A stretch of 35,281 nt of DNA, taken from assembly GCA_001780985.1 (NCBI GenBank), contig MFJV01000001.1, positions 784,829 through 820,109 on the forward strand. The letters run 5' to 3'. The notes below the pieces were generated by a model that was not told the DNA's origin, searched no databases, and saw nothing but the letters and a program-made list of their open reading frames with translations. Every line of letters starts with the position of its first letter. The first letter of the stretch is position 1. Position numbers and translations under genes: made by a program. Below are positions 7,339-12,764 of this stretch, one piece after another. This stretch comes from Candidatus Gottesmanbacteria bacterium RIFCSPLOWO2_01_FULL_43_11b. Lineage in GTDB: Bacteria > Patescibacteriota > Microgenomatia > UBA10105 > UBA927.

Positions 7339-7534
7339 GTTGGCGCTTGTAAAAACTAAATATTTCCAGGAGGTCTTTTTTAGAAATGGTAAGATACGGA
7401 TAATCCTTTTTGAAATCTTTTACTTTGTATCCTTGAATAAAAAGAGCAACAATACGGGCTACTGGTATTCTTGTGCCGCGAATGACAGGCTGTCCGCCGA
7501 GGATTTTGGGGTTAGTCTGAATTATCTCTGGCAT
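7328..7534 (-). CDS. DUF433 antitoxin
   Basis: The product has 68 residues and is a clear DUF433 protein: NPKILGGQPVIRGTRIPVAR is the family signature, followed by a helical wing (IVALFIQGYKVKDFKKDYPYLT) and a C-terminal helix. DUF433 proteins are small winged-helix DNA-binding antitoxins, usually upstream of a DUF5615 PIN-like toxin, as here. They normally bind their own promoter, and a consensus promoter lies directly upstream. The length is standard for the family. Confidence 0.88.
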   Translation of the reverse strand: MPEIIQTNPKILGGQPVIRGTRIPVARIVALFIQGYKVKDFKKDYPYLTISKKDLLEIFSFYKRQLAA

Positions 7535-7543
7535 TGTTTCCAG

Positions 7544-7571
7544 ATTATAATAGATACCTATAATTTGTCAA
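7544..7571 (-). promoter_or_regulatory. Consensus sigma-70 type promoter of the toxin-antitoxin pair
   Basis: On the minus strand TTGACA (7571-7566) is followed after 16 bases by TATAAT (7549-7544). Both boxes are perfect. The DUF433 start codon lies 9 bases past the -10 box, so the transcript should be almost leaderless. An operator for DUF433 autoregulation would be expected here. Confidence 0.75.
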
Positions 7572-7589
7572 CTTTGTAATGTCATAGCA

Positions 7590-7608
7590 ACATTCAGGGA
7601 CGGTCCTT
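7590..7608 (+). repeat. Dispersed GGACGGTCC repeat, copy A
   Basis: The core attcagggacggtcctt contains the palindrome GGAC-G-GTCC. It shares 18 of 19 bases with copy B at 8201. It sits just upstream of, and overlaps, the -35 box of the next gene. Confidence 0.65.
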
Positions 7609-7635
7609 GAAATTAGCGTTGTGACGCGCTAAAAT
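7607..7635 (+). promoter_or_regulatory. Promoter of the HhH gene
   Basis: TTGAAA (7607-7612), a 17-base spacer and TAAAAT (7630-7635) form a good sigma-70 type promoter. The gene start at 7663 leaves a leader of about 20 bases. The -35 box overlaps the right edge of repeat copy A, so the repeat palindrome could serve as an operator. Confidence 0.6.
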
Positions 7636-7662
7636 CGCCTCAATATAAACTTTCTCCAATCG

Positions 7663-8208
7663 ATGAAAAAAGCATATTCAACAATTGACGAACTAATACA
7701 GAGAAACCTGGATACCACAGAAAATGCTGCTACGGAAGCGCTGATCGGTAAACTTAAGGAGATTGGAAAGCGGGGATATTTCACCAAAGATGAGTTTCTC
7801 CTCATAGGAATGTGGAAAAGTCCTCGGCCCAAACAACAGTATCTGAAAAATACGGAAAAACAAATACTAGACATCTCAAAAAAAGTGTTCGCCACGAAGT
7901 TTGAAAAACGAAAAATCGAATTGCTCACGAAATTAAAAGGCGTTTCTATCCCTACAGCCTCTGCCATTCTTACACTTATCGAGCCCGAGAATTACGGAGT
8001 CATAGATATCCGTGTATGGCAGGTTTTATATTTATATGGCGCAGTTACAACTAAACCCACAGGAACGAATTTTGATTTTACCAATTGGTATACCTATCTG
8101 ATGAAGTTACGATATTTTGCACAAAAGATGAAAGTTTCAGCCAGAGACATCGAACGGACGATTTTCCTTCACCATAAAAAAATACAGGAAGGGAATCTAT
8201 ACATTTAG
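7663..8208 (+). CDS. Helix-hairpin-helix protein resembling HhH-GPD DNA glycosylases
   Basis: The product has 181 residues and is mostly helical. The central block LLTKLKGVSIPTASAILTLI followed by YGVIDIRVWQVL matches the layout of HhH-GPD DNA repair enzymes: an L-x-G-V hairpin with TA(S), then the segment that in glycosylases carries the catalytic Asp (usually VDTHV, here VIDIRV). The Lys of bifunctional glycosylases after the hairpin is absent. The protein is shorter than a full MutY or Nth and has no Fe-S cysteines. It may bind DNA structure or damaged bases; enzymatic activity is not shown. It has its own promoter, and direct repeats flank it closely on both sides (copies A and B). Confidence 0.6.
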   Translation: MKKAYSTIDELIQRNLDTTENAATEALIGKLKEIGKRGYFTKDEFLLIGMWKSPRPKQQYLKNTEKQILDISKKVFATKFEKRKIELLTKLKGVSIPTASAILTLIEPENYGVIDIRVWQVLYLYGAVTTKPTGTNFDFTNWYTYLMKLRYFAQKMKVSARDIERTIFLHHKKIQEGNLYI

Positions 8209-8247
8209 GGACGGTCCTTTGATTCATTGTCCGGACGCTCCGGAAAT
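8201..8247 (+). repeat. Dispersed GGACGGTCC repeat, copy B
   Basis: A 47-base element overlaps the stop codon of the HhH gene. It matches copy C (10788-10834) at 37 of 47 positions by my hand alignment and copy A at 18 of 19 positions over the core. Besides GGACGGTCC it contains a second palindrome, tccgga. Confidence 0.65.
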
Positions 8248-8282
8248 TGCATGGTTTCTCGTTAAGAAATTATTATCTTCTG

Positions 8283-8291
8283 TGCTACAAT
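8283..8291 (+). promoter_or_regulatory. Extended -10 promoter of mltG
   Basis: TGCTACAAT fits TGnTANNNT and lies 16 bases before ATG 8308, predicting a leader of about 9 bases. The -35 region is weak (TTAAGA at about 8262-8267). Confidence 0.5.
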
Positions 8292-8307
8292 TGACTGGAT
8301 TTTCCTC

Positions 8308-9267
8308 ATGAAACTTGCAGTCATTATTGGAATTTTCCTTGGTTTTGTTGGCGCATCGGTGTGGCTTCTTTCTCCTGTTAGTCGGCAGAGCCAGCCGGGT
8401 GTATTTGCAGTGCCGGAAAAAGTTGAGGATTTTGATGTTGTTCAAAAGCTTGAGGAGGGTAAGTTTATAAGAAACGCCCCCGCCTTCCGGTTACTATTGG
8501 GTGTTTTTGCTTCCGGTAAGCCTATCGATCCAGGTGGATACAGGCTCGATCCTGCGATGAATGCCTGGCAGGTATTGCAGAAGGTGACTGCTGACCCCGA
8601 ACTACTTTGGGTGACGGTTTCCGGGTGCCGCAGGAAAGAGGAAATAGCCGACCTTATTGATCAAACCATAGGGTGGACTGATGATACACTTAACAAGTGG
8701 GTTGATGCGTACCGGGATCTCGGAGATGAGTATGTTGAGGGCGTCTATTACCCGGACACCTACCTAATTCCCAAAGACGCAACGGGCACCGATGTAGCAA
8801 ATATGTTTATCAATCGCTTTAATGAAGAGTTTTCACCGCTTGCGGACATATTTATCCGGCAAAACATCAAATGGACAACCGGCTTAAAAATCGCTTCTCT
8901 TATAGCACGCGAAGCAGCCGGAGAAAGCGACATGAATCTTATCTCAGGTATTATCTGGAACAGGCTCGACCGCGGGATGAAACTCGAGGTAGACGCAACC
9001 ATGCAGTATACAAAGGGCAGACGCGAAGACGGAAGCTGGTGGGGAGGTATTGATTTAGCCGAGAAACGCAATGACTCTCTCTACAATACCTACCTGCACA
9101 CGGGTTTGCCGCCGACACCTATCTGCAGCCCGGGTATCGATGCAATCACTGCAGTTCTTGAACCGGAGGAAACTGACTGCTTCTACTACCTCCACGACAG
9201 AAACAAACAAATTCACTGCGCCGAAACATACGGAGAGCACAAAGCAAACATCCAGGAATATTTATAA
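8308..9267 (+). CDS. mltG: Endolytic murein transglycosylase MltG (YceG-like)
   Basis: The product has 319 residues. MltG is a membrane-anchored lytic transglycosylase that cuts nascent peptidoglycan strands and so limits their length. An N-terminal anchor helix covers residues 1-22. A small domain follows, then the YceG catalytic domain: EGVYYPDTYLI (about 144-154), IASLIAREAAGE with Glu202 equivalent to the catalytic Glu, NRLDRGMKLEVDATMQY, and YNTYLHTGLPPTPICSPG. The end of the protein keeps the expected YYLHD...H...EH pattern. The length is close to E. coli MltG (340 residues). The promoter and the ATG are clear. The gene indicates a peptidoglycan wall. It is followed by the cyclophilin gene, which has its own promoter. 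Confidence 0.93.
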   Translation: MKLAVIIGIFLGFVGASVWLLSPVSRQSQPGVFAVPEKVEDFDVVQKLEEGKFIRNAPAFRLLLGVFASGKPIDPGGYRLDPAMNAWQVLQKVTADPELLWVTVSGCRRKEEIADLIDQTIGWTDDTLNKWVDAYRDLGDEYVEGVYYPDTYLIPKDATGTDVANMFINRFNEEFSPLADIFIRQNIKWTTGLKIASLIAREAAGESDMNLISGIIWNRLDRGMKLEVDATMQYTKGRREDGSWWGGIDLAEKRNDSLYNTYLHTGLPPTPICSPGIDAITAVLEPEETDCFYYLHDRNKQIHCAETYGEHKANIQEYL

Positions 9268-9296
9268 CAGTTTAGCGCCGGTTCTCTAAGAAGTTG

Positions 9297-9305
9297 TGAT
9301 AAGAT
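9297..9305 (+). promoter_or_regulatory. Extended -10 promoter of the cyclophilin gene
   Basis: TGATAAGAT lies 8 bases before ATG 9314, so the long form of the cyclophilin is probably translated from a leaderless transcript. Confidence 0.5.
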
Positions 9306-9313
9306 GGGAAGAT

Positions 9314-9862
9314 ATGAAAAAGGTTATTATCGGATTGTTTGTTGTTGCCATTGCTGCTATAGTTTTCTGGTTAAGTAAACTGCCAAAGGAGGAATCTATG
9401 ATCACTGCAACACTTAAGACAACTGCTGGTGATATTGTCATTGCTCTCAATGCCAAAGAAACTCCCAAGACAGTCAATAATTTTGTATATTTAGCGCGGA
9501 AGGGTTTCTATAACAACACGATTTTTTATCGGGTCATCAAAGGATTCATGATTCAGGGAGGGGATCCGAAGGGAGACGGCACCGGCGGACCAGGATACAA
9601 GTTTGATGACGAGCCAATAACCCTCGAATATACGCGCGGCACGGTTGCTATGGCAAACGCCGGACCAAATACCAACGGCAGTCAATTTTTTATCATGCAC
9701 GCCGATTATGCACTGGCAAAAAATTACGTAATATTTGGTAGAGTGACACAGGGATTGGAAGTTGTTGATAAAATCGCAACAGCTGAGGTTATCCCCGGAG
9801 GAGAAAACTCCAAACCCGTAAATCCGGTAACCGTTCAGACAGTAACGATCACGGAACAATAG
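9314..9862 (+). CDS. Cyclophilin-type peptidyl-prolyl cis-trans isomerase, membrane-anchored
   Basis: The product has 182 residues from ATG 9314. Residues of about 4-20 form one hydrophobic helix, a signal anchor, placing the catalytic domain outside the membrane. The cyclophilin domain spans about residues 29-182 and carries the active-site signature FYRVIKGFMIQGGDP, the NTNGSQFFI motif and a closing VTQGLEVVDKIA. It catalyses proline isomerisation and probably assists folding of secreted proteins. The GTG at 9296 could extend the frame but lies upstream of, and partly within, the -10 box. An internal ATG at 9398 (residue 29), preceded by a perfect Shine-Dalgarno site, could give a soluble form. 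A terminator-like hairpin follows at 9924. Confidence 0.93.
   Translation: MKKVIIGLFVVAIAAIVFWLSKLPKEESMITATLKTTAGDIVIALNAKETPKTVNNFVYLARKGFYNNTIFYRVIKGFMIQGGDPKGDGTGGPGYKFDDEPITLEYTRGTVAMANAGPNTNGSQFFIMHADYALAKNYVIFGRVTQGLEVVDKIATAEVIPGGENSKPVNPVTVQTVTITEQ
9385..9392 (+). promoter_or_regulatory. Internal Shine-Dalgarno site in the cyclophilin gene
   Basis: AAAGGAGG sits 5 bases before the in-frame ATG 9398, exactly at the junction between the membrane anchor and the catalytic domain. It also encodes Lys-Glu-Glu, so it could be coincidental. Confidence 0.4.
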
Positions 9863-9923
9863 ACTAAAAAGGAACGAAACTTTACTTTATACCCGTTTGA
9901 TATACAATGACGGGGCTAAATTG

Positions 9924-9952
9924 AAAACCTGCCCAATGTGGCGGGTTTTTTT
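9924..9952 (+). terminator. Rho-independent terminator after the cyclophilin gene
   Basis: The stem aacctgcc / ggcgggtt (one G:U pair), a six-base loop caatgt and a run of seven T form a typical intrinsic terminator about 60 bases past the cyclophilin stop. A TACAAT box at 9903-9908 lies just before it, so an attenuator role for the next gene is also possible. Confidence 0.75.
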
Positions 9953-9970
9953 GTTGTTAATGGTGAGATT

Positions 9971-10429
9971 ATGAAAGTATTGAAAATTATAGGAATTGGA
10001 TTTTTGGCGTTACTTTTACTGGCAGTAATTATTGCTCTTATACCCGGAGGGGATAAAAAATTAAAGGAGACGAACGAACAACTTCAGGAGAAAATCGAAG
10101 AACAAAAAGAGACTATTTCAGGTGATACCCCGGCGCGGAAACTTGCAATATTAGATACGAATAACCCAAACCCTCCGTCACAAACCATAACTGCGTTTGC
10201 AGTTGTTTTAAAAGAACTCAATTCTAAATGTACAGAGGAGGATGAACAGGAAATAGCAGATTATATTGTTTTTTCTTAAAAGAAGCTCGGGGAAAAGCAA
10301 GTGAATTTAACATTATTGGAAATTGCTAATGGCATAAATAACAGCATTCCTGAAAGTGCAATTGGTTTAGATGCCGTCAGTTGTGCCGAAGTCGCGACAG
10401 CATTCATCATTTTGACATCAAGCGAATAA
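9971..10429 (+). pseudogene. Membrane-anchored hypothetical protein interrupted by an in-frame TAA
   Basis: ATG 9971 encodes 102 residues ending at TAA 10277-10279: a hydrophobic anchor (about 5-25), a Lys/Glu-rich coiled-coil stretch (KKLKETNEQLQEKIEEQKE) and a small domain ending EQEIADYIVFS. The same frame continues for 49 codons after the TAA (KKLGEKQVNLTLLEIANG, then IPESAIGLDAVSCAEVATAF) to TAA 10427. The continuation has the look of helical protein sequence and joins naturally to the part before the stop, so the original gene was probably about 152 residues. Alternatives are two real short genes, with GTG 10301 as a second start, or a sequence error. The function is unknown; the anchor suggests an extracytoplasmic protein. 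A frame extension to GTG 9938 lies inside the terminator and was rejected. Confidence 0.5.
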
Positions 10430-10461
10430 CTTTGAAGAACGGTCCATGAAGGGCGCGCCAG

Positions 10462-10470
10462 TGGTACAAT
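10462..10470 (+). promoter_or_regulatory. Extended -10 promoter of the 10479 gene
   Basis: TGGTACAAT lies 8 bases before ATG 10479, which predicts a leaderless transcript. A degenerate copy of the GGACGGTCC repeat core (gaacggtcc, about 10437-10445) lies just upstream. Confidence 0.5.
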
Positions 10471-10478
10471 AGGGCAGT

Positions 10479-10787
10479 ATGGCAGAGCCGGAAGAATCGA
10501 TAGACCGCCAGCGGGAAGCAATGGAAGAGATTGGGCGGAGAATCACGCGTGGAGAAAAAGTAAGCTTGCAGGATCAGTTGAAGTATTATAATTGGCGTAA
10601 AGTCAACTTATCACAAGTTCTTCAAAATTCATCAGACCCCAAAAAATTCGCAAAAATACATCATAAACTGGAGGGAGTTGAAAATCGAATTGCCGAGATC
10701 AATGGGGAAATTATGAATTCCGGCAGACGCGGCGGAGGAGTCATGGGGCAAGGGTCAATCAAGGATTCCCGCAATACCCCTCGATAG
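10479..10787 (+). CDS. Small hypothetical protein with helical core
   Basis: The product has 102 residues, is hydrophilic and is not recognised. The N-terminus is rich in Glu and Arg (EESIDRQREAMEEIGRR), and most of the chain up to about residue 85 should be helical or coiled-coil. The tail is glycine-rich and probably disordered (NSGRRGGGVMGQG). It has no signal peptide or membrane segment. A -10 box 8 bases before ATG 10479 fixes the start. It ends a few bases before repeat copy C. It is probably cytoplasmic; there is no clue to function. Confidence 0.6.
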   Translation: MAEPEESIDRQREAMEEIGRRITRGEKVSLQDQLKYYNWRKVNLSQVLQNSSDPKKFAKIHHKLEGVENRIAEINGEIMNSGRRGGGVMGQGSIKDSRNTPR

Positions 10788-10834
10788 GAATTCAGGGGCG
10801 GTCCTTTGATATATTGTCGTGACACTCCAGAAAT
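10788..10834 (+). repeat. Dispersed GGACGGTCC repeat, copy C
   Basis: This copy starts directly after the stop codon of the 10479 gene and matches copy B over 47 bases (37 identical). The palindrome is GGGC-G-GTCC here, slightly imperfect. As with copies A and B, a new promoter and gene follow. Confidence 0.65.
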
Positions 10835-10854
10835 CACATAATTTGTATTAGATG

Positions 10855-10860
10855 TATAAT
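10855..10860 (+). promoter_or_regulatory. -10 box before the 10894 gene
   Basis: A perfect TATAAT lies 33 bases before GTG 10894. The -35 region is poor. This gene would have a leader of about 26 bases, unlike its leaderless neighbours. Confidence 0.45.
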
Positions 10861-10893
10861 GACGCCATACAAGTTCCTGCTCCGATAGGTTAG

Positions 10894-11331
10894 GTGCGTG
10901 TGAGTAAAGAAAAAATATCCCGTGGTGAAGCAAGACATAGGCGACTGGAAATATCGAAAGGACGGAGTGGATACATACCTGATCGGCGCCGTCAGATGGC
11001 AGAGAAGTTACATGCAATGGAACGGTTGGTAAAAGTCGAAGAGCAGCTCACCCCGGAAAAATTGATGTTGCTGACGGGTACCAAGTTGCAGAAGGAACAA
11101 ATAAAGGCAAGTCTGGAGATTGAGCGGCTTTGGTTGCAGCTCAAATGTGGGGTGATAAACAAAGAACGACATGAGAAATTACTTTCCGGTAAATTTAACG
11201 AACTTAGTACTACTATGCCCGATGTATACAATTATTTCATTCAAATGGAAGATGGGATTACCAGGGCACAGAAGATCCGGTACAGCGTAATACCAGAGAT
11301 AAAGGTTGCGGGATTTCACACAACAAAGTAG
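10894..11331 (+). CDS. Hypothetical basic helical protein
   Basis: The product has 145 residues and is not recognised. Positive charge is concentrated in the first 35 residues (KEKISRGEARHRRLEISK, then YIPDRRRQ), and the rest is mainly helical (TPEKLMLLTGTKLQKEQIKA, LEIERLWLQLKCGVINKERH). It has no membrane segment. The start may be GTG 10894 or the in-frame GTG 10900; no strong ribosome-binding site separates them. The gene is followed after 21 bases by an SD-led gene and likely shares its transcript. A nucleic-acid-binding role would be only a guess from charge. Confidence 0.55.
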   Translation: MRVSKEKISRGEARHRRLEISKGRSGYIPDRRRQMAEKLHAMERLVKVEEQLTPEKLMLLTGTKLQKEQIKASLEIERLWLQLKCGVINKERHEKLLSGKFNELSTTMPDVYNYFIQMEDGITRAQKIRYSVIPEIKVAGFHTTK

Positions 11332-11340
11332 AGTGGGAGA

Positions 11341-11347
11341 AGGAGGT
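11341..11347 (+). promoter_or_regulatory. Strong Shine-Dalgarno site
   Basis: AGGAGGT (extending left to gaagg) lies 5 bases before ATG 11353 and fixes that start. It contrasts with the leaderless first genes of neighbouring transcripts. Confidence 0.75.
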
Positions 11348-11352
11348 ACCCT

Positions 11353-11784
11353 ATGAACGGAAAATCCATAGTTATCGGGATAGCCATACTTATAGCGGGT
11401 GTGGGGGCGGGGTATTACTTTGCTACCAATTACCCTTCGACAAGCTCAGGGCAAGCGACGGAGGTACCGACTGCGACTCCGACTGTGGATGAAAAGGCTG
11501 CGCTCCTTGTTGCAGTGAAATCAGGGCTCGTGGCTGAGCACGGGCCGGATGCGAACGATTTAACCGTCACCGTTTCCAAAATCGGAGGGAACTTTGCTCA
11601 GGGTGGTGCGTCAGAGCAGGGAGGCGGAGCCATGTGGCTGGCTGCGAAGGTGAGTGGAGAATGGAAGCTCGTCTGGGACGGTAACGGAACGATTTCGTGC
11701 GAGAAGACGGACCCCTACGATTTTCCGATCTCGATGGTGCCAGAATGTTGGAATGAGGCAACCGGCAAGCTTATCACGCACTAA
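11353..11784 (+). CDS. Membrane-anchored hypothetical protein carrying an inserted repeat peptide
   Basis: The product has 143 residues. Residues of about 5-25 are a hydrophobic anchor (IVIGIAILIAGVGAGYYFA). A short linker rich in Ser, Thr and Pro follows and contains PSTSSGQA, encoded by a dispersed repeat (see 11433). The domain from about residue 50 to the end is compact, with strands and a tryptophan-rich centre (MWLAAKVSGEWKLVWDGNG) and a closing DFPISMVPECWNEATGKL. This kind of anchored small domain occurs repeatedly in CPR genomes as far as I know, but no function is established. Cys in SCEKT and PECW may form a disulphide outside the cell. Confidence 0.7.
   Translation: MNGKSIVIGIAILIAGVGAGYYFATNYPSTSSGQATEVPTATPTVDEKAALLVAVKSGLVAEHGPDANDLTVTVSKIGGNFAQGGASEQGGGAMWLAAKVSGEWKLVWDGNGTISCEKTDPYDFPISMVPECWNEATGKLITH
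11433..11452 (+). repeat. Dispersed repeat inside a coding region (PSTSSGQ peptide)
   Basis: The segment ccttcgacaagctcagggca resembles a dispersed element that I know from many CPR genomes (core ttcgacaagctcagg, with ccct/aggg ends). Here it is in frame and falls in a linker after the membrane anchor, where an insertion is tolerated. Confidence 0.6.
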
Positions 11785-11800
11785 ACCCAGAGAGAACGAA

Positions 11801-11809
11801 TGCTATAAT
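11801..11809 (+). promoter_or_regulatory. Extended -10 promoter of the DUF5674 gene
   Basis: TGCTATAAT is a perfect extended -10 box. It lies 6 bases before GTG 11816, so transcription should start at or next to the start codon. Confidence 0.65.
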
Positions 11810-11815
11810 AAGCGT

Positions 11816-12154
11816 GTGATCATAACGAAAACCACACCGTACTCGAAAGAAGAAATACAAAAACTTCGAGAACGATTTGACGTCTACATCAAAACGGTCG
11901 TTGACCTGAAGCGAAAAATTTGTTCAGCCGGATGCGACAGACATTTCGAATCAGAAAAAATATTGCTCGAGAGCGGATCCCGTCAGTCTGATCTTTGGGG
12001 TGGCGGTATTGATATTGAGGTGAAGATTATTGACGGAAATTCATTTATTAATATCCGGCCGTCAGACGGCAATACGATTAATGAGATCCAAGACCCCGAG
12101 ATCCGGAGCGATTTTGAGAAGTTGATGCAACACTTTTTCCAACATATCTTATGA
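11816..12154 (+). CDS. DUF5674 family protein
   Basis: The product has 112 residues from GTG 11816, chosen because a perfect extended -10 box ends 6 bases upstream and the homologous part starts at IITKTTPYSKEEI. Typical DUF5674 features are the helix KLRERFDVYIKTVVDLKR, the conserved CSAGCDRHFESE segment, and SRQSDLWGGGIDIEVKIIDG with SFINIRPSDGN. The family is small, cytoplasmic, common in Patescibacteria and Cyanobacteria, and of unknown function. The 3' end overlaps the next gene by ATGA, so the two are translationally coupled. Confidence 0.85.
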   Translation: MIITKTTPYSKEEIQKLRERFDVYIKTVVDLKRKICSAGCDRHFESEKILLESGSRQSDLWGGGIDIEVKIIDGNSFINIRPSDGNTINEIQDPEIRSDFEKLMQHFFQHIL

Positions 12155-12417
12155 AAAATCAACAGTTACTTGCTGCTCTTGCCATGGATTTACGACGGGC
12201 TGCACTGGGGTATCATCGCGGATCATTGAAAATGGCGAAACGTTTTTTGGAAGAAGCATTAAAGCGGCGTGAGCAAATTGATGCGATAAAGTTGAAGCCG
12301 TATTTGCGTAAATACCTCATGAAAGTGGATGGGCGTAGTCCGGCGGACGCAGAGGAACTGTTAACATATAGTATCGTATTTCAGAACGCCGCAACGATTA
12401 TTTCTCCGCGCGCCTGA
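12151..12417 (+). CDS. Small helical hypothetical protein coupled to DUF5674
   Basis: The product has 88 residues and is almost wholly helical and basic in its first half (LRRAALGYHRGSLKMAKRFL, LKRREQIDAIKLKPYLRKYL). It has no membrane segment and no recognised domain. It overlaps the DUF5674 gene by 4 bases (ATGA) and so probably acts with it. Its last 20 bases overlap the convergent zincin gene (12398-12417), which makes transcription interference possible. Confidence 0.65.
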   Translation: MKNQQLLAALAMDLRRAALGYHRGSLKMAKRFLEEALKRREQIDAIKLKPYLRKYLMKVDGRSPADAEELLTYSIVFQNAATIISPRA

Positions 12418-12736
12418 TTTCTTCATCACTCATACCAAAGTGATGGCCGACTTCGTGGAGGACGGTGTTGCGGACTTGTTCCTTAATTACCTCCGGATTA
12501 TCCCCATACGCCATAACAATGGGACCGGCAAAAATGCTGATTTTATCCGGAAGGACACTATGGTAGTTTGTGCGTTTGGTTTGGGGAACACCGTGGTAGA
12601 GACCGAATAGATGCGGATTGGAGGGATTGGGCCAGACTTCAACAACCACCTCAACATTATCCATGAGTTTCCGAAACTCCGGAGGGATACTATCAAGAGC
12701 CTCTGCAACCAACTGTTCAAATTCACGTAATGTCAT
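12398..12736 (-). CDS. Minimal zincin metallopeptidase (PF06262-like)
   Basis: The product has 112 residues. The zinc-binding site HEVGH (His94, Glu95, His98) near the C-terminus is followed by HFGMSDEE, the exact pattern of the small zincin-like family once called DUF1025. The earlier segment (NPHLFGLYHGVP, ISIFAGPIV) also fits. The family has a minimal zincin fold; its natural substrates are poorly known. It has no signal peptide, so it should be cytoplasmic. It is transcribed from the shared palindromic promoter at 12743-12756, divergently from tspO, with only 8 bases between the -10 box and the ATG. Confidence 0.88.
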   Translation of the reverse strand: MTLREFEQLVAEALDSIPPEFRKLMDNVEVVVEVWPNPSNPHLFGLYHGVPQTKRTNYHSVLPDKISIFAGPIVMAYGDNPEVIKEQVRNTVLHEVGHHFGMSDEEIRRAEK

Positions 12737-12742
12737 GGAGAT

Positions 12743-12756
12743 ATATTGTACAATAT
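12743..12756. promoter_or_regulatory. Palindromic divergent promoter shared by the zincin gene and tspO
   Basis: The 14-base perfect palindrome atattgtacaatat carries a TACAAT -10 box on each strand (plus 12749-12754, minus 12750-12745). The zincin ATG lies 8 bases from its box and the tspO GTG 10 bases from its box, so both transcripts should be nearly leaderless. The two polymerase sites overlap and should exclude each other. Confidence 0.6.
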
Positions 12757-12764
12757 TAGGCAGA

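Noticed and set aside
7226-7579. Plus-strand ORF of 117 codons across the toxin-antitoxin pair
   Set aside because: It lies opposite two clearly recognised genes with a consensus promoter on the other strand, and its translation shows no protein-like features.
9938-9970. GTG start for the 9971 gene
   Set aside because: The codons lie inside the terminator hairpin and T-run; ATG 9971 begins directly with the membrane anchor.
1373-10279. Stop-codon recoding (TAG or TAA read as sense)
   Set aside because: TAG, TAA and TGA each end several well-supported genes here (TAG: HhH gene and cyclophilin; TAA: hflX, nuclease 6308, mltG; TGA: tspO and many operon genes). The two interrupted genes are better explained by decay or sequence error.
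12618-12764. N-terminal extension of tspO
   Set aside because: It runs through the opposite zincin gene and the divergent promoter; TspO family proteins start at the position of GTG 12765.
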